From: Proteus columbae
Lineage (GTDB): Bacteria > Pseudomonadota > Gammaproteobacteria > Enterobacterales > Enterobacteriaceae
Reading direction: 5' to 3'
Assembly: GCF_002777965.1 (NCBI RefSeq)
Contig: NZ_NGVR01000032.1
Span: forward strand, 124,001 to 188,000
Length of the DNA stretch: 64,000 nucleotides
Shown here: positions 10,050 through 19,870 of the stretch, piece after piece
Layout: the number at the start of each line of letters is the position of its first letter
Position numbering within the stretch: position 1 is the stretch's first letter
Position numbers and translations under genes: made by a program
The notes under the pieces: model-generated
The model's database searches: none
Seen by the model: the letters and a program-made list of their open reading frames with translations, nothing else
What the model was told of the DNA's origin: nothing

Positions 10050-11354
10050 TTAATAAGCTGCATCAAGTTTTTGCCCCGGTAAGAGCAATTTAGTATTAAA
10101 GCCATCGATATACCGAAACACAGATAAATCATCAGCGGCAATAGCCGGTTTATTCCCTGAAATTAAATCAGCCAATAATTGTCCAGAGCCACATGCCATT
10201 GTCCAACCTAATGTGCCGTGCCCTGTATTCAATGATAAATTACGATAAGCTGTAGGCCCTACAATAGGTGTACCATCAGGTGTCATAGGTCTTAAACCCG
10301 TCCAAAAAGTGGCTTTTTCAATATCACCACCCCCTTGATAGAGATCTTGTACAACCATTTTTAATGTTTCACAGCGTGATTTTAAAATATCCAGATTAAA
10401 ACCAACGACTTCTGCCATTCCACCGACACGAATTCGCTCATCAAAACGAGTTACCGCAATTTTATAAGTTTCATCTAAAATAGTGGATGTTGGTGCTCTT
10501 GAAACATCAATAATCGGCATCGTAAGTGAATAACCTTTAAGAGGATAAACTGGTATGGCGACTTTGTTTTTCAAAAATGCTGTTGAATAAGAACCCATGG
10601 CAACAACATAGTGATCTGCTGTTAATAATCCATCATGACATTGAACGCCCGCTACTTTATCACCATCAAATAACAAATGTTTGATTTCTTTGTTAAACAA
10701 GAACGTAACACCTGCATCTTCTGCCATTTTAGCGAGTCTTTTCGTGAAAGTTTGGCAATCACCCGTTTCATCATTTGGTAAACGTAAACCACCTGTCAAT
10801 TTGTGACTAACATGCGCAAGTGCTGGTTCTGCTAATTTAAGCTGATCCGCAGTTAACAATTCATAAGCAACGCCCTCTTGCTTTAATACAGCAATATCAT
10901 TGGCTGCATTATCAAATTGCTTTTGATCACGGAAAAGTTGCAGAGTACCGCCTTGACGCCCTTCGTATTCAATACCTGTATCTTGGCGTAACTGACGAAT
11001 GCAATCACGGCTATATTCGGCAATACGTACCATACGACTTTTATTCATGGTGTAATGTGACGCATCACAATTACGTAACATTTGCCACATCCAACGTAAT
11101 TGGAAAAGTGAGCCATCGGGTTTAATCGCTAATGGTGCGTGCTTTTGGAACATCCATTTAACTGCTTTTAATGGAATTCCCGGCGCTCCCCAAGGCGTCG
11201 CATATCCTGGAGATATTTGACCTGCATTACCTGCACTCGTCTCTTCTGCTGCACTATTTTGTCTATCAACAACAATGACTTCATGACCTTGTTGTACAAG
11301 ATACCACGCACTCGTTACACCAATAACGCCGCCACCTAAGATGATTACTTTCAT
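10050..11354 (-). CDS. dadA: D-amino acid dehydrogenase, small subunit
   Basis: FAD-dependent membrane-associated enzyme that oxidises D-alanine to pyruvate and ammonia and passes electrons to the respiratory chain. The N terminus [19 protein letters not shown] carries the dinucleotide-binding glycine motif. The open frame extends 26 codons upstream, but ATG 11354 has GGAGT seven bases before it and aligns with the E. coli start, giving 434 residues against 432. Other landmarks are [18 protein letters not shown] and [15 protein letters not shown]. First gene of the dadA-dadX operon. Confidence 0.94.
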   Translation of the reverse strand: MKVIILGGGVIGVTSAWYLVQQGHEVIVVDRQNSAAEETSAGNAGQISPGYATPWGAPGIPLKAVKWMFQKHAPLAIKPDGSLFQLRWMWQMLRNCDASHYTMNKSRMVRIAEYSRDCIRQLRQDTGIEYEGRQGGTLQLFRDQKQFDNAANDIAVLKQEGVAYELLTADQLKLAEPALAHVSHKLTGGLRLPNDETGDCQTFTKRLAKMAEDAGVTFLFNKEIKHLLFDGDKVAGVQCHDGLLTADHYVVAMGSYSTAFLKNKVAIPVYPLKGYSLTMPIIDVSRAPTSTILDETYKIAVTRFDERIRVGGMAEVVGFNLDILKSRCETLKMVVQDLYQGGGDIEKATFWTGLRPMTPDGTPIVGPTAYRNLSLNTGHGTLGWTMACGSGQLLADLISGNKPAIAADDLSVFRYIDGFNTKLLLPGQKLDAAY

Positions 11355-11762
11355 GGCAAGACTCCAATAATTTACATTGATATAACATAAGAATAATATT
11401 CCATACACAAAAAGCCAATATAGAATAATCATCTAGGCTAATAAAAAGACAGATTTTAGAGTTAAGTCACATTTGATTGTTATTTGACAAGTAATTCTCA
11501 AAAAAAATATTAAATTAATCTATAAAATCAATGTGATACAATTTTACCTATAAATTATAAAAATATTGATTAGTAAATTATTTTAAATTAAAGAAACTTT
11601 AAGGTGTAGAGAAAGGAAATTGGAGATTTATTAAAATCCAAAAATTAATATATTTTTAGATGATAATTCTTAGATTAACTCATTTTAGTTGCTCTTTTTA
11701 CTAAAAATAACCTATTTAAAGCATTGCCTAAAAAATGGCACGTTGAGCTTTTAAAGGCATAA
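11355..11762. other. AT-rich control region upstream of dadA
   Basis: About 400 bases without a gene, between the dadA start and the fadR terminator. It is very AT-rich, with no open frame worth calling. It must hold the dadA promoter. Lrp and CRP control dadAX in E. coli, but I see no convincing CRP site here: TGTGATACAATTTTAC near 11532 has only one good half-site. Confidence 0.5.
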
Positions 11763-11799
11763 AAAAACCAGTATCAAAATTATATGAATACTGGTTTTT
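11763..11799 (-). terminator. fadR terminator
   Basis: AAAAACCAGTAT pairs with ATACTGGTTTTT around a 13-base loop. It lies just after the fadR stop, with T runs on both strands. Confidence 0.88.
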
Positions 11800-11825
11800 C
11801 TATTGTAATAAAGCAGCAAACCTAA

Positions 11826-12545
11826 TTAGCGTTTTACTTCTTCTAGGTCACTTGGTAATGGTGACTGCAAACTTTGCCAGATAACACCACTGTCTTTACC
11901 ATATTGGCGGACACATTCCATGACATGCTCAACATCTTTTTGCTCACATAATGCAGCCAATCTTTTATAAAATGCTAACGCGAGTTCTTTGGCTTGAATA
12001 TTTGAGAAATAATAACGGCCTACGCGCGTATAAAGCCCTTTTAAGCCGTTTAAGATAAGGCCATAAATTGGATTACCTGATGCAAACGCCAATCCACGGA
12101 AAATGTTGTAATCCAGTTCACTAAACTCATCAGCGCTATTTTCAGTGGTGAGCTCATGGTTTAAAGTTTCAATACATTTTTCAGGACTATTTCTAAATGC
12201 TGTACGTATAAAAATAGCTGAGATATTGGTTCTAACAGCCAATAAGTTATCTATTAACTGTGGTACTCGATCATGATCGAGACGAGCTACTGTTTCAAGG
12301 ATATTAAGGCCTGATGTTTCCCAGAAATTGTTTACCTTCGTTGGCTTTCCGTGTTGAATAGTTAACCAACCATCGCGAGCAAGACGTTGTAGCACTTCTC
12401 TTAATGTGGTTCTTGTAACACCGATTAATTCAGAGAGCTCACGTTCCGCTGGAAGAATAGATCCAGGGGGAAAACGATTATTCCAGATACTTTCAACAAT
12501 ATACTCTTCCGCAAAACCTGCGGGGCTTTGAGCCTTAATAACCAT
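11826..12545 (-). CDS. fadR: Fatty acid metabolism regulator FadR
   Basis: GntR-family dimeric regulator that represses fatty acid degradation genes and activates fabA/fabB, released by long-chain acyl-CoA. The N-terminal winged helix is nearly identical to E. coli FadR ([20 protein letters not shown], then [16 protein letters not shown] at about residues 27-62). The acyl-CoA-binding domain keeps the [20 protein letters not shown] block. Length 239 residues, the same as E. coli. Divergent from nhaB, as in E. coli. Confidence 0.97.
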   Translation of the reverse strand: MVIKAQSPAGFAEEYIVESIWNNRFPPGSILPAERELSELIGVTRTTLREVLQRLARDGWLTIQHGKPTKVNNFWETSGLNILETVARLDHDRVPQLIDNLLAVRTNISAIFIRTAFRNSPEKCIETLNHELTTENSADEFSELDYNIFRGLAFASGNPIYGLILNGLKGLYTRVGRYYFSNIQAKELALAFYKRLAALCEQKDVEHVMECVRQYGKDSGVIWQSLQSPLPSDLEEVKR

Positions 12546-12778
12546 ATTTTTATTTCTTCCGAAGCGATTTTTCTGCTAATAATGGAAAAGATAATATCAG
12601 AATGCGTAATTTTGATATAGCTCAACCATCATTAAATAGTGAATGGCATCATAAAACGTGATGTGGTTTTATCAATTTATTATTACTAACGCGCTTAATT
12701 TCACAGCGATTAGCGCGTACTATGGTTAAATTGCGCATCATTGCGCTTAAAATCTCTATTTGGAGGATGAGAAACCTA

Positions 12779-14323
12779 ATGGATATGAGTATAAGACAAG
12801 CACTACTAAAGAACTTTATGGGAAATTCCCCAGATTGGTATAAGCTTGCTATTCTTACTTTTTTAATTATCAACCCACTGATTTTTTTCTTTATTGACCC
12901 TTTTGTCGCCGGTTGGCTATTAGTTGTAGAATTTATTTTTACACTAGCTATGGCGCTAAAGTGTTACCCGTTACAACCCGGAGGATTACTTGCTATCGAG
13001 GCCGTCATCATTGGTATGACTAGCCCAAAACAGATTGGTCATGAAATTGCCAACAACCTTGAAGTGATTTTGCTTCTTGTCTTTATGGTTGCGGGTATCT
13101 ATTTTATGAAGCAATTATTACTGTTTGCTTTTACCAAACTGCTGTTATCCATTCGCTCTAAACGAATGTTATCTATTGCCTTTTGCTTCGCAAGTGCATT
13201 TTTATCTGCCTTTTTAGATGCTTTGACCGTTATCGCGGTTGTAATCAGTGTCTCTCTCGGTTTCTACTCTATTTATCATAATTTTGCTTCTAATCAATCA
13301 GGTGCAGAATTAAGTAATGATGGATTTATTGATACCGCAGAAAAAAAACAAACTTTAGAACAATTCCGTGCTTTTTTACGTAGCTTAATGATGCATGCTG
13401 GTGTTGGTACTGCATTAGGTGGCGTAATGACCATGGTTGGTGAACCACAAAACCTTATTATTGCAAAACATTTAGAGTGGGATTTTGTGACCTTCTTTAT
13501 CAGAATGTCACCTGTCACTATTCCTGTTCTCTTTGCAGGTCTTGCAGTGTGCTACTTTGTAGAACGCTTTAAGCTCTTTGGTTATGGTGCTGAATTACCT
13601 GATTTAGTTCGTAAAGTTCTAACTGAATACGACAAGAAAAACAGTGAAAAACGCACTTCTCAAGAAAAAGCACAACTGATGATCCAAGCATTAATTGGTA
13701 TTTGGTTGATTGTTGCTTTAGCGCTCCATTTAGCAGAAGTCGGTATTATCGGTTTATCTGTTATTATTCTTGCCACTGCATTTTGTGGGATCACCGAAGA
13801 ACATGCTCTTGGTAAAGCATTTGAAGAAGCCTTGCCTTTCACTGCGTTATTGACCGTTTTCTTCTCTATTGTTGCTGTTATTATTGATCAACAATTATTT
13901 GGCCCTATTATTCAGTTTGTTCTTCAAGCTTCAGAATCCTCACAGCTGTCTCTTTTTTACCTCTTTAATGGTCTACTATCTGCTATTTCAGACAACGTGT
14001 TTGTGGGTACGGTTTATATCAGTGAAGCTTTAACAGCATTGCAAGATGGATTAATTAGCCAATCACAATATGAGCATATTGGTGTTGCTATTAATACAGG
14101 TACAAACTTACCTTCTGTTGCGACTCCAAATGGTCAAGCCGCATTCCTGTTCTTATTAACATCAGCATTATCACCACTCATCCGTTTATCATATGGTCGT
14201 ATGGTGATAATGGCACTACCATATACAATTGTAATGACATTGCTTGGTTTACTGGCTGTTGAATTTTGGCTTGTTCCTACAACACACTGGTTTTATGAAA
14301 TTGGTTTAATTGCTATTCCATAA
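12779..14323 (+). CDS. nhaB: Na+/H+ antiporter NhaB
   Basis: Inner-membrane sodium/proton antiporter with about 12 hydrophobic segments. It keeps blocks shared with E. coli Nha[59 protein letters not shown] and [20 protein letters not shown]. The frame is open from ATG 12722, but the first 19 codons have no counterpart in E. coli; ATG 12779, behind GGAGG, gives 514 residues against 513. A closely placed ATG at 12785 is also possible. Divergent from fadR and followed by dsbB. Confidence 0.93.
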   Translation: MDMSIRQALLKNFMGNSPDWYKLAILTFLIINPLIFFFIDPFVAGWLLVVEFIFTLAMALKCYPLQPGGLLAIEAVIIGMTSPKQIGHEIANNLEVILLLVFMVAGIYFMKQLLLFAFTKLLLSIRSKRMLSIAFCFASAFLSAFLDALTVIAVVISVSLGFYSIYHNFASNQSGAELSNDGFIDTAEKKQTLEQFRAFLRSLMMHAGVGTALGGVMTMVGEPQNLIIAKHLEWDFVTFFIRMSPVTIPVLFAGLAVCYFVERFKLFGYGAELPDLVRKVLTEYDKKNSEKRTSQEKAQLMIQALIGIWLIVALALHLAEVGIIGLSVIILATAFCGITEEHALGKAFEEALPFTALLTVFFSIVAVIIDQQLFGPIIQFVLQASESSQLSLFYLFNGLLSAISDNVFVGTVYISEALTALQDGLISQSQYEHIGVAINTGTNLPSVATPNGQAAFLFLLTSALSPLIRLSYGRMVIMALPYTIVMTLLGLLAVEFWLVPTTHWFYEIGLIAIP

Positions 14324-14348
14324 CAATAGATCCACAGATACACCACAT

Positions 14349-14384
14349 AAATAGGACTTTTATTTGATAAAAGTCCTATTTTCT
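14349..14384 (+). terminator. nhaB terminator
   Basis: AATAGGACTTTTAT pairs with ATAAAAGTCCTATT around a three-base loop, followed by TTC and a T-rich stretch. Confidence 0.85.
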
Positions 14385-14501
14385 TCATTAAAATAAGCTT
14401 GAATGTAAATATTTGTGAAATAACAGGTTTTAACTTTTTTTGCGCTTGATTTTTGGGCAGAATAGACACTTATTTTATTTAATATTTAAATGGATATTAT
14501 T

Positions 14502-15026
14502 ATGCTGACTTCTCTTCGTCACTGGTCACAAAGCCGTTTTTCATGGCTGTTGCTTGCATTAACAGCAATCGGTCTTGAAGGTGCTGCATTGTATTTTCAG
14601 TACGGAATGGAATTAATGCCTTGTGTAATGTGCGTCTATCAACGTATCGCGGTCTTAGGGATCTTAGTTGCTGCATTGATTGGGGCAACTGCACCTAAAA
14701 TGGCACTTATGCGTATGGCGGGTAGTTTTTTATGGATTTATTCTGCATACCGAGGCATTGAACTCTCTTGGGAACATACACAACTTATTCTCAATCCATC
14801 ACCTTTTGCGACCTGTGACTTTTTTGTCACTTTACCTTCTTGGTTTGCCCTGCAAGATTGGTTCCCTTCTGTATTCCAAGCAACCGGTGATTGCTCTGTC
14901 AGCCAATGGCAATTCTTAACTTTAGAAATGCCACAATGGATGCTTATTATTTTCTCTGCTTATTTTGTTGTAGGTTTATTAGTATTAATGAGCCAAATAA
15001 CAAGTTCTTTTAAGACAAAAGAATAA
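14502..15026 (+). CDS. dsbB: Disulfide bond formation protein DsbB
   Basis: Inner-membrane quinone reductase that reoxidises DsbA in the periplasm. Four transmembrane segments. The first redox pair is Cys41/Cys44 (PCVMC), the second Cys105/Cys131 across the second periplasmic loop; the spacing matches E. coli. An ATG four codons upstream (14490) is possible, but ATG 14502 aligns with the E. coli start (M-L-x-x-L) and gives 174 residues against 176. It follows nhaB, as in E. coli. Confidence 0.93.
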   Translation: MLTSLRHWSQSRFSWLLLALTAIGLEGAALYFQYGMELMPCVMCVYQRIAVLGILVAALIGATAPKMALMRMAGSFLWIYSAYRGIELSWEHTQLILNPSPFATCDFFVTLPSWFALQDWFPSVFQATGDCSVSQWQFLTLEMPQWMLIIFSAYFVVGLLVLMSQITSSFKTKE

Positions 15027-15032
15027 AAAAAG

Positions 15033-15068
15033 AAAATAGCCTTTAGCGATAAACTAAAGGCTATTTTT
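15033..15068. terminator. dsbB terminator, bidirectional
   Basis: AAAATAGCCTTTAG pairs with CTAAAGGCTATTTT around a seven-base loop, with a T run. It lies between the convergent dsbB and the lipoprotein gene. Confidence 0.9.
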
Positions 15069-15110
15069 ATAATAGAGAAATGGTGATAAACATTCAACCC
15101 AAAATAAGCT

Positions 15111-15419
15111 TTAACCTGGAATACAAGCCCCTTCAATTAAAGCTTGTTCACTACAACGCTTACCATTAGCAAACTGACACACAGGTGTCTGACCGCCATG
15201 TAATTCATAGTTTAAAGAAGGCACGCCACCTGAAAAGACACAAGTTGCCTTGGCTGATTCTTCTAAGGGAATATCAAGGCTGGTTGTCGGTATTGTTCGA
15301 CTTTTACTAACCGTTTGTGTAGATGAATATTGTGTCTGCGCTGAATTACTGCATCCTGCAATAAAAGCAAAGCTAGTTAACATAATAAGATAACAAGTTG
15401 TTTTAAATTTCTTTTGCAT
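15111..15419 (-). CDS. Small DUF333-type lipoprotein
   Basis: A basic N terminus and hydrophobic segment end in the lipobox FIAGC, so this is probably a lipid-anchored envelope protein. The C-terminal half has the DUF333 pattern of cysteines: ATCVFSGGVP, then PVCQFANGKRCSEQALIEGAC. Function unknown. The frame opens at GTG 15428, but AGGG lies eight bases before ATG 15419, giving 102 residues. It follows the SMR pump gene by 33 bases on the same strand. Confidence 0.72.
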   Translation of the reverse strand: MQKKFKTTCYLIMLTSFAFIAGCSNSAQTQYSSTQTVSKSRTIPTTSLDIPLEESAKATCVFSGGVPSLNYELHGGQTPVCQFANGKRCSEQALIEGACIPG

Positions 15420-15452
15420 CAAAGACACCCTAATTTCTTCCAGTTATTCCTA

Positions 15453-15785
15453 TCAGTGTGAAGCACTTTTTGAAAGTAGATTTATAACTAAAACACCAGC
15501 AATAATTAAAGTCATACCAACAATGGCAGGTAAATCGAGTTTTTGTTGATAAAGAAATACCGCTGCAACAGAAACTAAAACTATCCCTAATCCACTCCAT
15601 ATTGCATAAGCAATACCTAATGGCATAACCCTTACCACTTGAGAAAGTGCCCAAAAAGAAAGACAGTAACCAATGACGACCACAATAGATGGATATAGTC
15701 GGCTAAAACCATCAGAAGCTTTCAGCATTGTAGTCGCAATGACTTCAGATATAATTGCCAACATTAGGTAAGTTAATCCATTCAT
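15453..15785 (-). CDS. Small multidrug resistance (SMR) efflux protein
   Basis: Four-helix inner-membrane proton antiporter of the EmrE/QacE/SugE family, 110 residues. The membrane-embedded glutamate essential for proton and drug exchange is Glu14. WSGLGIVLVS and the helix 2 motif LSQVVRVMPLGIAYAIW are typical of the drug-exporting (EmrE-like) subgroup rather than SugE. The substrate is not predictable from sequence. Confidence 0.88.
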   Translation of the reverse strand: MNGLTYLMLAIISEVIATTMLKASDGFSRLYPSIVVVIGYCLSFWALSQVVRVMPLGIAYAIWSGLGIVLVSVAAVFLYQQKLDLPAIVGMTLIIAGVLVINLLSKSASH

Positions 15786-15865
15786 TTTTTCGCCTTAATC
15801 CTATACAAAGTCAATTTTGTGAATTCTATCACAAGCAAGAACAAGGATATTCATCTACAAAAAAT

Positions 15866-15900
15866 AAAAAAGGCACTCTTCCTATTGAATAAGTGCCTTT
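15866..15900 (-). terminator. sotB terminator
   Basis: On the minus strand AAAGGCACTT pairs imperfectly with AGTGCCTTTT and is followed by a T run. It sits between sotB and the SMR gene. Confidence 0.8.
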
Positions 15901-15919
15901 ATATCGTGGAAATACTTGT

Positions 15920-17149
15920 TTAGTGTTGATGGAGTTGATTCTTTTGACGAGGTTTCCCGCCCATAGAAACACGATAGCGATTAAAGATAAAACCACACCA
16001 ACCCACAGCAATAACACTCAATATTGTTCCTGCATAGCCAAGATTTGTCATACCGGCATGTAAAATAACTTGATTACCAATTAATGCTCCTGCACCAATA
16101 CCGATATTAAAAATACCGGAATAAATAGACATAGCGATATCTGTTGCATCAGGCGCTAAATCAATCACTTTGACTTGCATTCCAAGGCAAATACACATAA
16201 AGCCAATGCCCCAAAATATAATCAGTGCAATAAATGACATTAAACTTTGGCTACTCATCATTAATAAGCTTAAACAGAATGTCAGCAAAATTAAGGCAAA
16301 GAATAAGAACGATGTTGGCATTTTGGTACTATAACGACTAAATAAAACACTTCCCACAATGCCTGCACCACCAAAAATAAGTAAAACCAAGGTGGCAAAG
16401 TTTTGATCTAAATTTGCAATATCAACGACAAAAGGCTCTATATAACTATACGCTGTAAAGTGTGCAGTAACCGCTATTACCGTTAGCAGAAAAATACCCA
16501 TTAATGGGCCACGTTTTAATAACATGGGCACACTTTTTAGTGATCCTGAATGCTCACTCGGTAATAAAGGTAAATAACGCATTAACGCAAACATGGTAAT
16601 TAAAGCTAAAACGCCAATTCCCATAAATGTTGCACGCCATCCTAACCACTGCCCAACAACACGACCTAAAGGCAGACCAAGTACAGTTGCCAATGCAGTT
16701 CCTGTCGCTAATAAACCTAATGCCTGAGCTCGTTTACCAGCAGGTGCCACTCTAATTGCCAGTGATGCGGTAATAGACCAAAATACGGCATGAGAAAACG
16801 CGACACCGATACGCCCTGCTATCAGTGATTTAAAATCCCATGCTACGCCAGATAAAATATGACTTAAAATAAAGAGCATAAATAAAATAATAAGCAACTT
16901 ACGTCGCTCTACTTTACTTGTCATTATCATTAAAGGCAGAGACATTAAAGCAACAACCCAAGCATATATCGTGATCATTAAACCTGTTTGAGCTGGGATC
17001 ATTCCAAAGCTTTCAGAAATATCACTTAACAGTGCAACAGGAACAAATTCTGTTGTATTAAAAACGAAAGCTGCGAATGATAATATTATTACCCTGATCC
17101 ACGCTGTTTGCCGGCTAACTTCATTTACGTTTGATGCTGCGATATTCAT
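15920..17149 (-). CDS. sotB: Sugar efflux transporter SotB (MFS)
   Basis: Twelve-helix major facilitator family exporter for arabinose, lactose and similar sugars in E. coli (YdeA/SotB). Long stretches match it: [66 protein letters not shown] and [20 protein letters not shown]. Length 409 residues; the C terminus is longer and basic. Single gene with its own terminator. Confidence 0.9.
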   Translation of the reverse strand: MNIAASNVNEVSRQTAWIRVIILSFAAFVFNTTEFVPVALLSDISESFGMIPAQTGLMITIYAWVVALMSLPLMIMTSKVERRKLLIILFMLFILSHILSGVAWDFKSLIAGRIGVAFSHAVFWSITASLAIRVAPAGKRAQALGLLATGTALATVLGLPLGRVVGQWLGWRATFMGIGVLALITMFALMRYLPLLPSEHSGSLKSVPMLLKRGPLMGIFLLTVIAVTAHFTAYSYIEPFVVDIANLDQNFATLVLLIFGGAGIVGSVLFSRYSTKMPTSFLFFALILLTFCLSLLMMSSQSLMSFIALIIFWGIGFMCICLGMQVKVIDLAPDATDIAMSIYSGIFNIGIGAGALIGNQVILHAGMTNLGYAGTILSVIAVGWCGFIFNRYRVSMGGKPRQKNQLHQH

Positions 17150-17609
17150 AATTAATTGATATTTTCTTAAATTATATTGATATTTATGCCATGCTTTTTA
17201 TAGAAGCTTTTGTCTGATTTGCTTTTCTTACTTGCGCTAAAATTGATTTATTAGATTGAAAATAAAAAAATAGTATAAAGATAAAAACACATTTCATTAG
17301 AAACAAAAAATAAACCAAATTATCACTAAATCTTGTTGCTAAAGCGAATCAGCTAGCAATTTTAGCATATTCATATCGCGACTTTAAATCCCTTTGGCAA
17401 CTTCTTTTTAACGTTAACATAATCTTTTAATAGTAAGTTTGTAGATATAAATGCCCTATTGTTACTTTATGTTGAAGAATAGAAATATACTCTTTTCAAG
17501 AAAAATATATCGCATATTCATTGAATTAAGTTAAGAGATATTAATTTAATAACCGAAAATAATCTTACTGTTGGGCAAAAGATAAATAAAAATAGAAAGG
17601 ATATTAAGA
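17150..17609. other. AT-rich region upstream of sotB
   Basis: 460 bases without a supported gene. It should hold the sotB promoter. I see only short AT-rich repeats, no convincing terminator and no open frame with a ribosome binding site. Confidence 0.5.
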
Positions 17610-18029
17610 TCACTGACTCAAGTCATTAATAACTTGAAGAGCTTGCTCACAAGCAATGTTTTTCGTGGGTGATGTCGAGCAATCAAAAGCATTTTTGATA
17701 GTCGAAATTTGTTCTTTTGCTGGTCGCGGTAGCGTTAAATTTCCATTAGAAAGTGCTTTTTCAACATCATTTAGCTTCTCAGCTAGCTGCTGACAACTTC
17801 CATTATTATCTTTAGATTGATAAATAGCCATAAGCGTATCGCGTTTTGCTTCTACAGTAGAAAGGGTTTCACGTACTGTTGATGAAGAATTTTCAATCAC
17901 TTCGCGGCTTTCACTCCAAAACTCAGCTGTATTTTCTTTAATGACAGACACAATTAGAATAGCGACAAGTATAGCTAGCATAATAGTCAGCGATAATATC
18001 CCTCCTGCAATAATAAGTATCTGTTTCAT
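17610..18029 (-). CDS. Hypothetical single-pass membrane protein
   Basis: Not recognised. One strong N-terminal transmembrane segment (about residues 4-29) is followed by a polar, helix-prone domain with possible coiled coil (about 35-70) and three cysteines in the C-terminal half, so the soluble part is likely periplasmic. The frame opens at ATG 18041, but GGAG six bases before ATG 18029 favours that start, giving 139 residues. It stands alone between sotB and the methyltransferase. Confidence 0.6.
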   Translation of the reverse strand: MKQILIIAGGILSLTIMLAILVAILIVSVIKENTAEFWSESREVIENSSSTVRETLSTVEAKRDTLMAIYQSKDNNGSCQQLAEKLNDVEKALSNGNLTLPRPAKEQISTIKNAFDCSTSPTKNIACEQALQVINDLSQ

Positions 18030-18189
18030 ATTAAACTCCATATATACATCATATCTGTTTTAATATTTATTTTTTAATGCTTATTTTTAATATATATAGT
18101 TAAAATAAATCTGGTTCAATATGGATTACGATTCTTTTTATTTTTTACATTTTATTACGGAGGTATACAGTTCTATTTACTCTAATTAA

Positions 18190-18222
18190 TAAAAAAGTAA
18201 GCACCTAGTTTTACTTAGGTGC
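18190..18222 (-). terminator. Terminator of the methyltransferase gene
   Basis: GCACCTAAGT pairs with ACTAGGTGC (minus strand) and is followed by TTAC and a T run. Confidence 0.8.
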
Positions 18223-18255
18223 CATTAAATGATATATAAGATTTTCTTGATAAAA

Positions 18256-19041
18256 TCATTTTTTAGAGCAACATGCTATATAATTTAAAACATGTCTATT
18301 TTCTCTAAAAAAACGAAACATTGATAAAAAGCGTGGTCTATTTTGCTTATTTACTAATCCATTTTTAATTATCTTAGCGGTTCTAAATAAACCTTCATCA
18401 CGAATTAAACCAATAGGTGACATTAAACTCATGTCGCCAGATTTTATTTTCACTTCTGAAAAACCAATATTAATAAATAAGTCATGCCACTCTTGCTTAA
18501 ACATTGGTGCTACATTTGATTTCACTACACCGATTAATTTATCTCTATTAACATCATCATTTTTCTTCATAATATCATGCGTTAATAATAAACCACCGGG
18601 TTTTAAAACACGGTAATACTCTTTTACTAACTTTGTTTTGGCTTTATCCGCATACATTGTCAACATTGCTTCATTTATAACAATATCAAACGTATTATCA
18701 GGGAAAGGCAAAGATAACGCATTGGCTTTTGTTAATTGAATCAAATGTGATAATTGTGCGTTATTAACATTATTTTGTGCGTGAGCCAAAGCATTATCAT
18801 CCATATCGACAGCAATAATATGGCAACCATATTTCTTAGCAATTTCAATTGAAGTTGTCGCCATATTACAAGCAATCTCAAGAACATGGCTTGATGATGT
18901 AAAATGCGCGTTATTAATTAACCAATCAGATGCCTCTACACCGCCAGGCCTTAAACGTGTTTTCCCTAAACTTGCTAAAAAGGTATGCCCTGCTTTTGAG
19001 TGTTCTTGAGACATAGACTGCGTTGTAGTTTGATTATTCAT
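18256..19041 (-). CDS. Class I SAM-dependent methyltransferase
   Basis: Rossmann-fold methyltransferase of the Methyltransf_11 type. Motif I is degenerate (VLEIACNMATTSIEIA, about residues 53-68, with asparagine for the usual glycine), motif II acidic residue in IIAVDMDD, and post-motif LPFPDNTFDIVINE. The substrate cannot be named. A TTG at 19053 opens the frame, but ATG 19041 with GGGG just upstream is more likely, giving 261 residues. A Fur-like box lies about 60 bases upstream, which suggests an iron-responsive gene. Confidence 0.8.
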   Translation of the reverse strand: MNNQTTTQSMSQEHSKAGHTFLASLGKTRLRPGGVEASDWLINNAHFTSSSHVLEIACNMATTSIEIAKKYGCHIIAVDMDDNALAHAQNNVNNAQLSHLIQLTKANALSLPFPDNTFDIVINEAMLTMYADKAKTKLVKEYYRVLKPGGLLLTHDIMKKNDDVNRDKLIGVVKSNVAPMFKQEWHDLFINIGFSEVKIKSGDMSLMSPIGLIRDEGLFRTAKIIKNGLVNKQNRPRFLSMFRFFRENRHVLNYIACCSKK

Positions 19042-19096
19042 ATAGCCCCACAAAGTTGCATTAATAATACAACTTTATAATAAAATACATTTAATG

Positions 19097-19115
19097 GGAA
19101 TAATTATCATTATTT
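19097..19115 (-). promoter_or_regulatory. Fur-like box upstream of the methyltransferase
   Basis: The minus-strand stretch AATAATGATAATTATTCCC, ending near 19097, matches about 15 of 19 positions of the Fur consensus GATAATGATAATCATTATC. It is placed where a promoter for the methyltransferase would be. Confidence 0.5.
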
Positions 19116-19262
19116 TTCTACTTTTTATAAAGGAATTCCGAGTGTATAAAGAGATATAAAATTGAATTTAGGCATATAACCAATTGAAATAAAATGAGTT
19201 AAAAAGGCTATTTTGTAATTACGTCATTAAAGGTAAAGAACATTAAACTTTGAATAACAACA

Positions 19263-19293
19263 TTGACCTTCCCCCAGGGGGAATCTTTAGAGT
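19263..19293 (+). promoter_or_regulatory. CueR-like (MerR family) copper promoter
   Basis: TTGACC at 19263-19268 and TAGAGT at 19288-19293 are separated by a 19-base spacer containing the inverted repeat TTCCCCC-A-GGGGGAA. The overlong spacer and the ACCTTCCCC half-site are the hallmarks of E. coli CueR promoters (copA, cueO). It points at the DUF305 gene 35 bases downstream. Confidence 0.78.
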
Positions 19294-19328
19294 GATAACA
19301 ATTTCACGATAAATCAAAGGAAACTGTT

Positions 19329-19700
19329 ATGAAAAAGATTTTACCTACTGCTGTTATTTTAATGAGTGCTATCTCTTTTGGTGCAATGGCAAACAATGCA
19401 CATATGAACATGAATATGGATACACCTCATAACAATTCGCCAATGCAAAAAGAACTCAATGATTCCATGAATAAGATGCATGCCGATATGGCAAAAGGGA
19501 TGAACACCGATAATGCAGATGTCGCTTTTGCTGATGGTATGATTGCCCACCATTTAGGCGCTATTGATATGGCTAAGATTGAGTTAAAATACGGTACTGA
19601 TCCTGAAATGCGTAAACTAGCTCAAGCTATTATTGATGCACAAGGCCCTGAAATAGAACAAATGCAAAAATGGTTAGAAAAAAATAAAACCAATAAATAA
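19329..19700 (+). CDS. Periplasmic DUF305 protein, probable copper binding
   Basis: A signal peptide of about 21 residues ends at GAMA. The mature N terminus is rich in methionine and histidine (HMNMNMDTPH), and the DUF305 core has the conserved MIAHHLGAIDMA motif with His74/His75. DUF305 includes cyanobacterial CopM and other copper-handling proteins. With 123 residues it is a single-domain member. The CueR-like promoter directly upstream supports a role in copper tolerance; the role itself is inferred. Confidence 0.85.
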   Translation: MKKILPTAVILMSAISFGAMANNAHMNMNMDTPHNNSPMQKELNDSMNKMHADMAKGMNTDNADVAFADGMIAHHLGAIDMAKIELKYGTDPEMRKLAQAIIDAQGPEIEQMQKWLEKNKTNK

Positions 19701-19710
19701 TAAATTTATA

Positions 19711-19746
19711 AGGCTGTGATTTATTAGGCACAGCCTATCTCATTTT
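19711..19746 (+). terminator. Terminator of the DUF305 gene
   Basis: AGGCTGTG pairs with CACAGCCT around a ten-base loop, followed by ATCTCATTTTT. Confidence 0.65.
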
Positions 19747-19870
19747 TGATGTTTACTTTTCAAACTTCTTATTAAATATAAGTCAAATAATTTTCTAATA
19801 TTCATCTCATACATTATAATTTTGCGACTGCTATAATATTATTAATCGCTTTATCCCGTATGGAGTCCAT

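Noticed and set aside
11531-11547. CRP site upstream of dadA
   Set aside because: Only the left half (TGTGA) matches; the right half is poor.
12649-12873. 74-codon minus-strand frame between fadR and nhaB
   Set aside because: Overlaps the nhaB start on the other strand and has no ribosome binding site.
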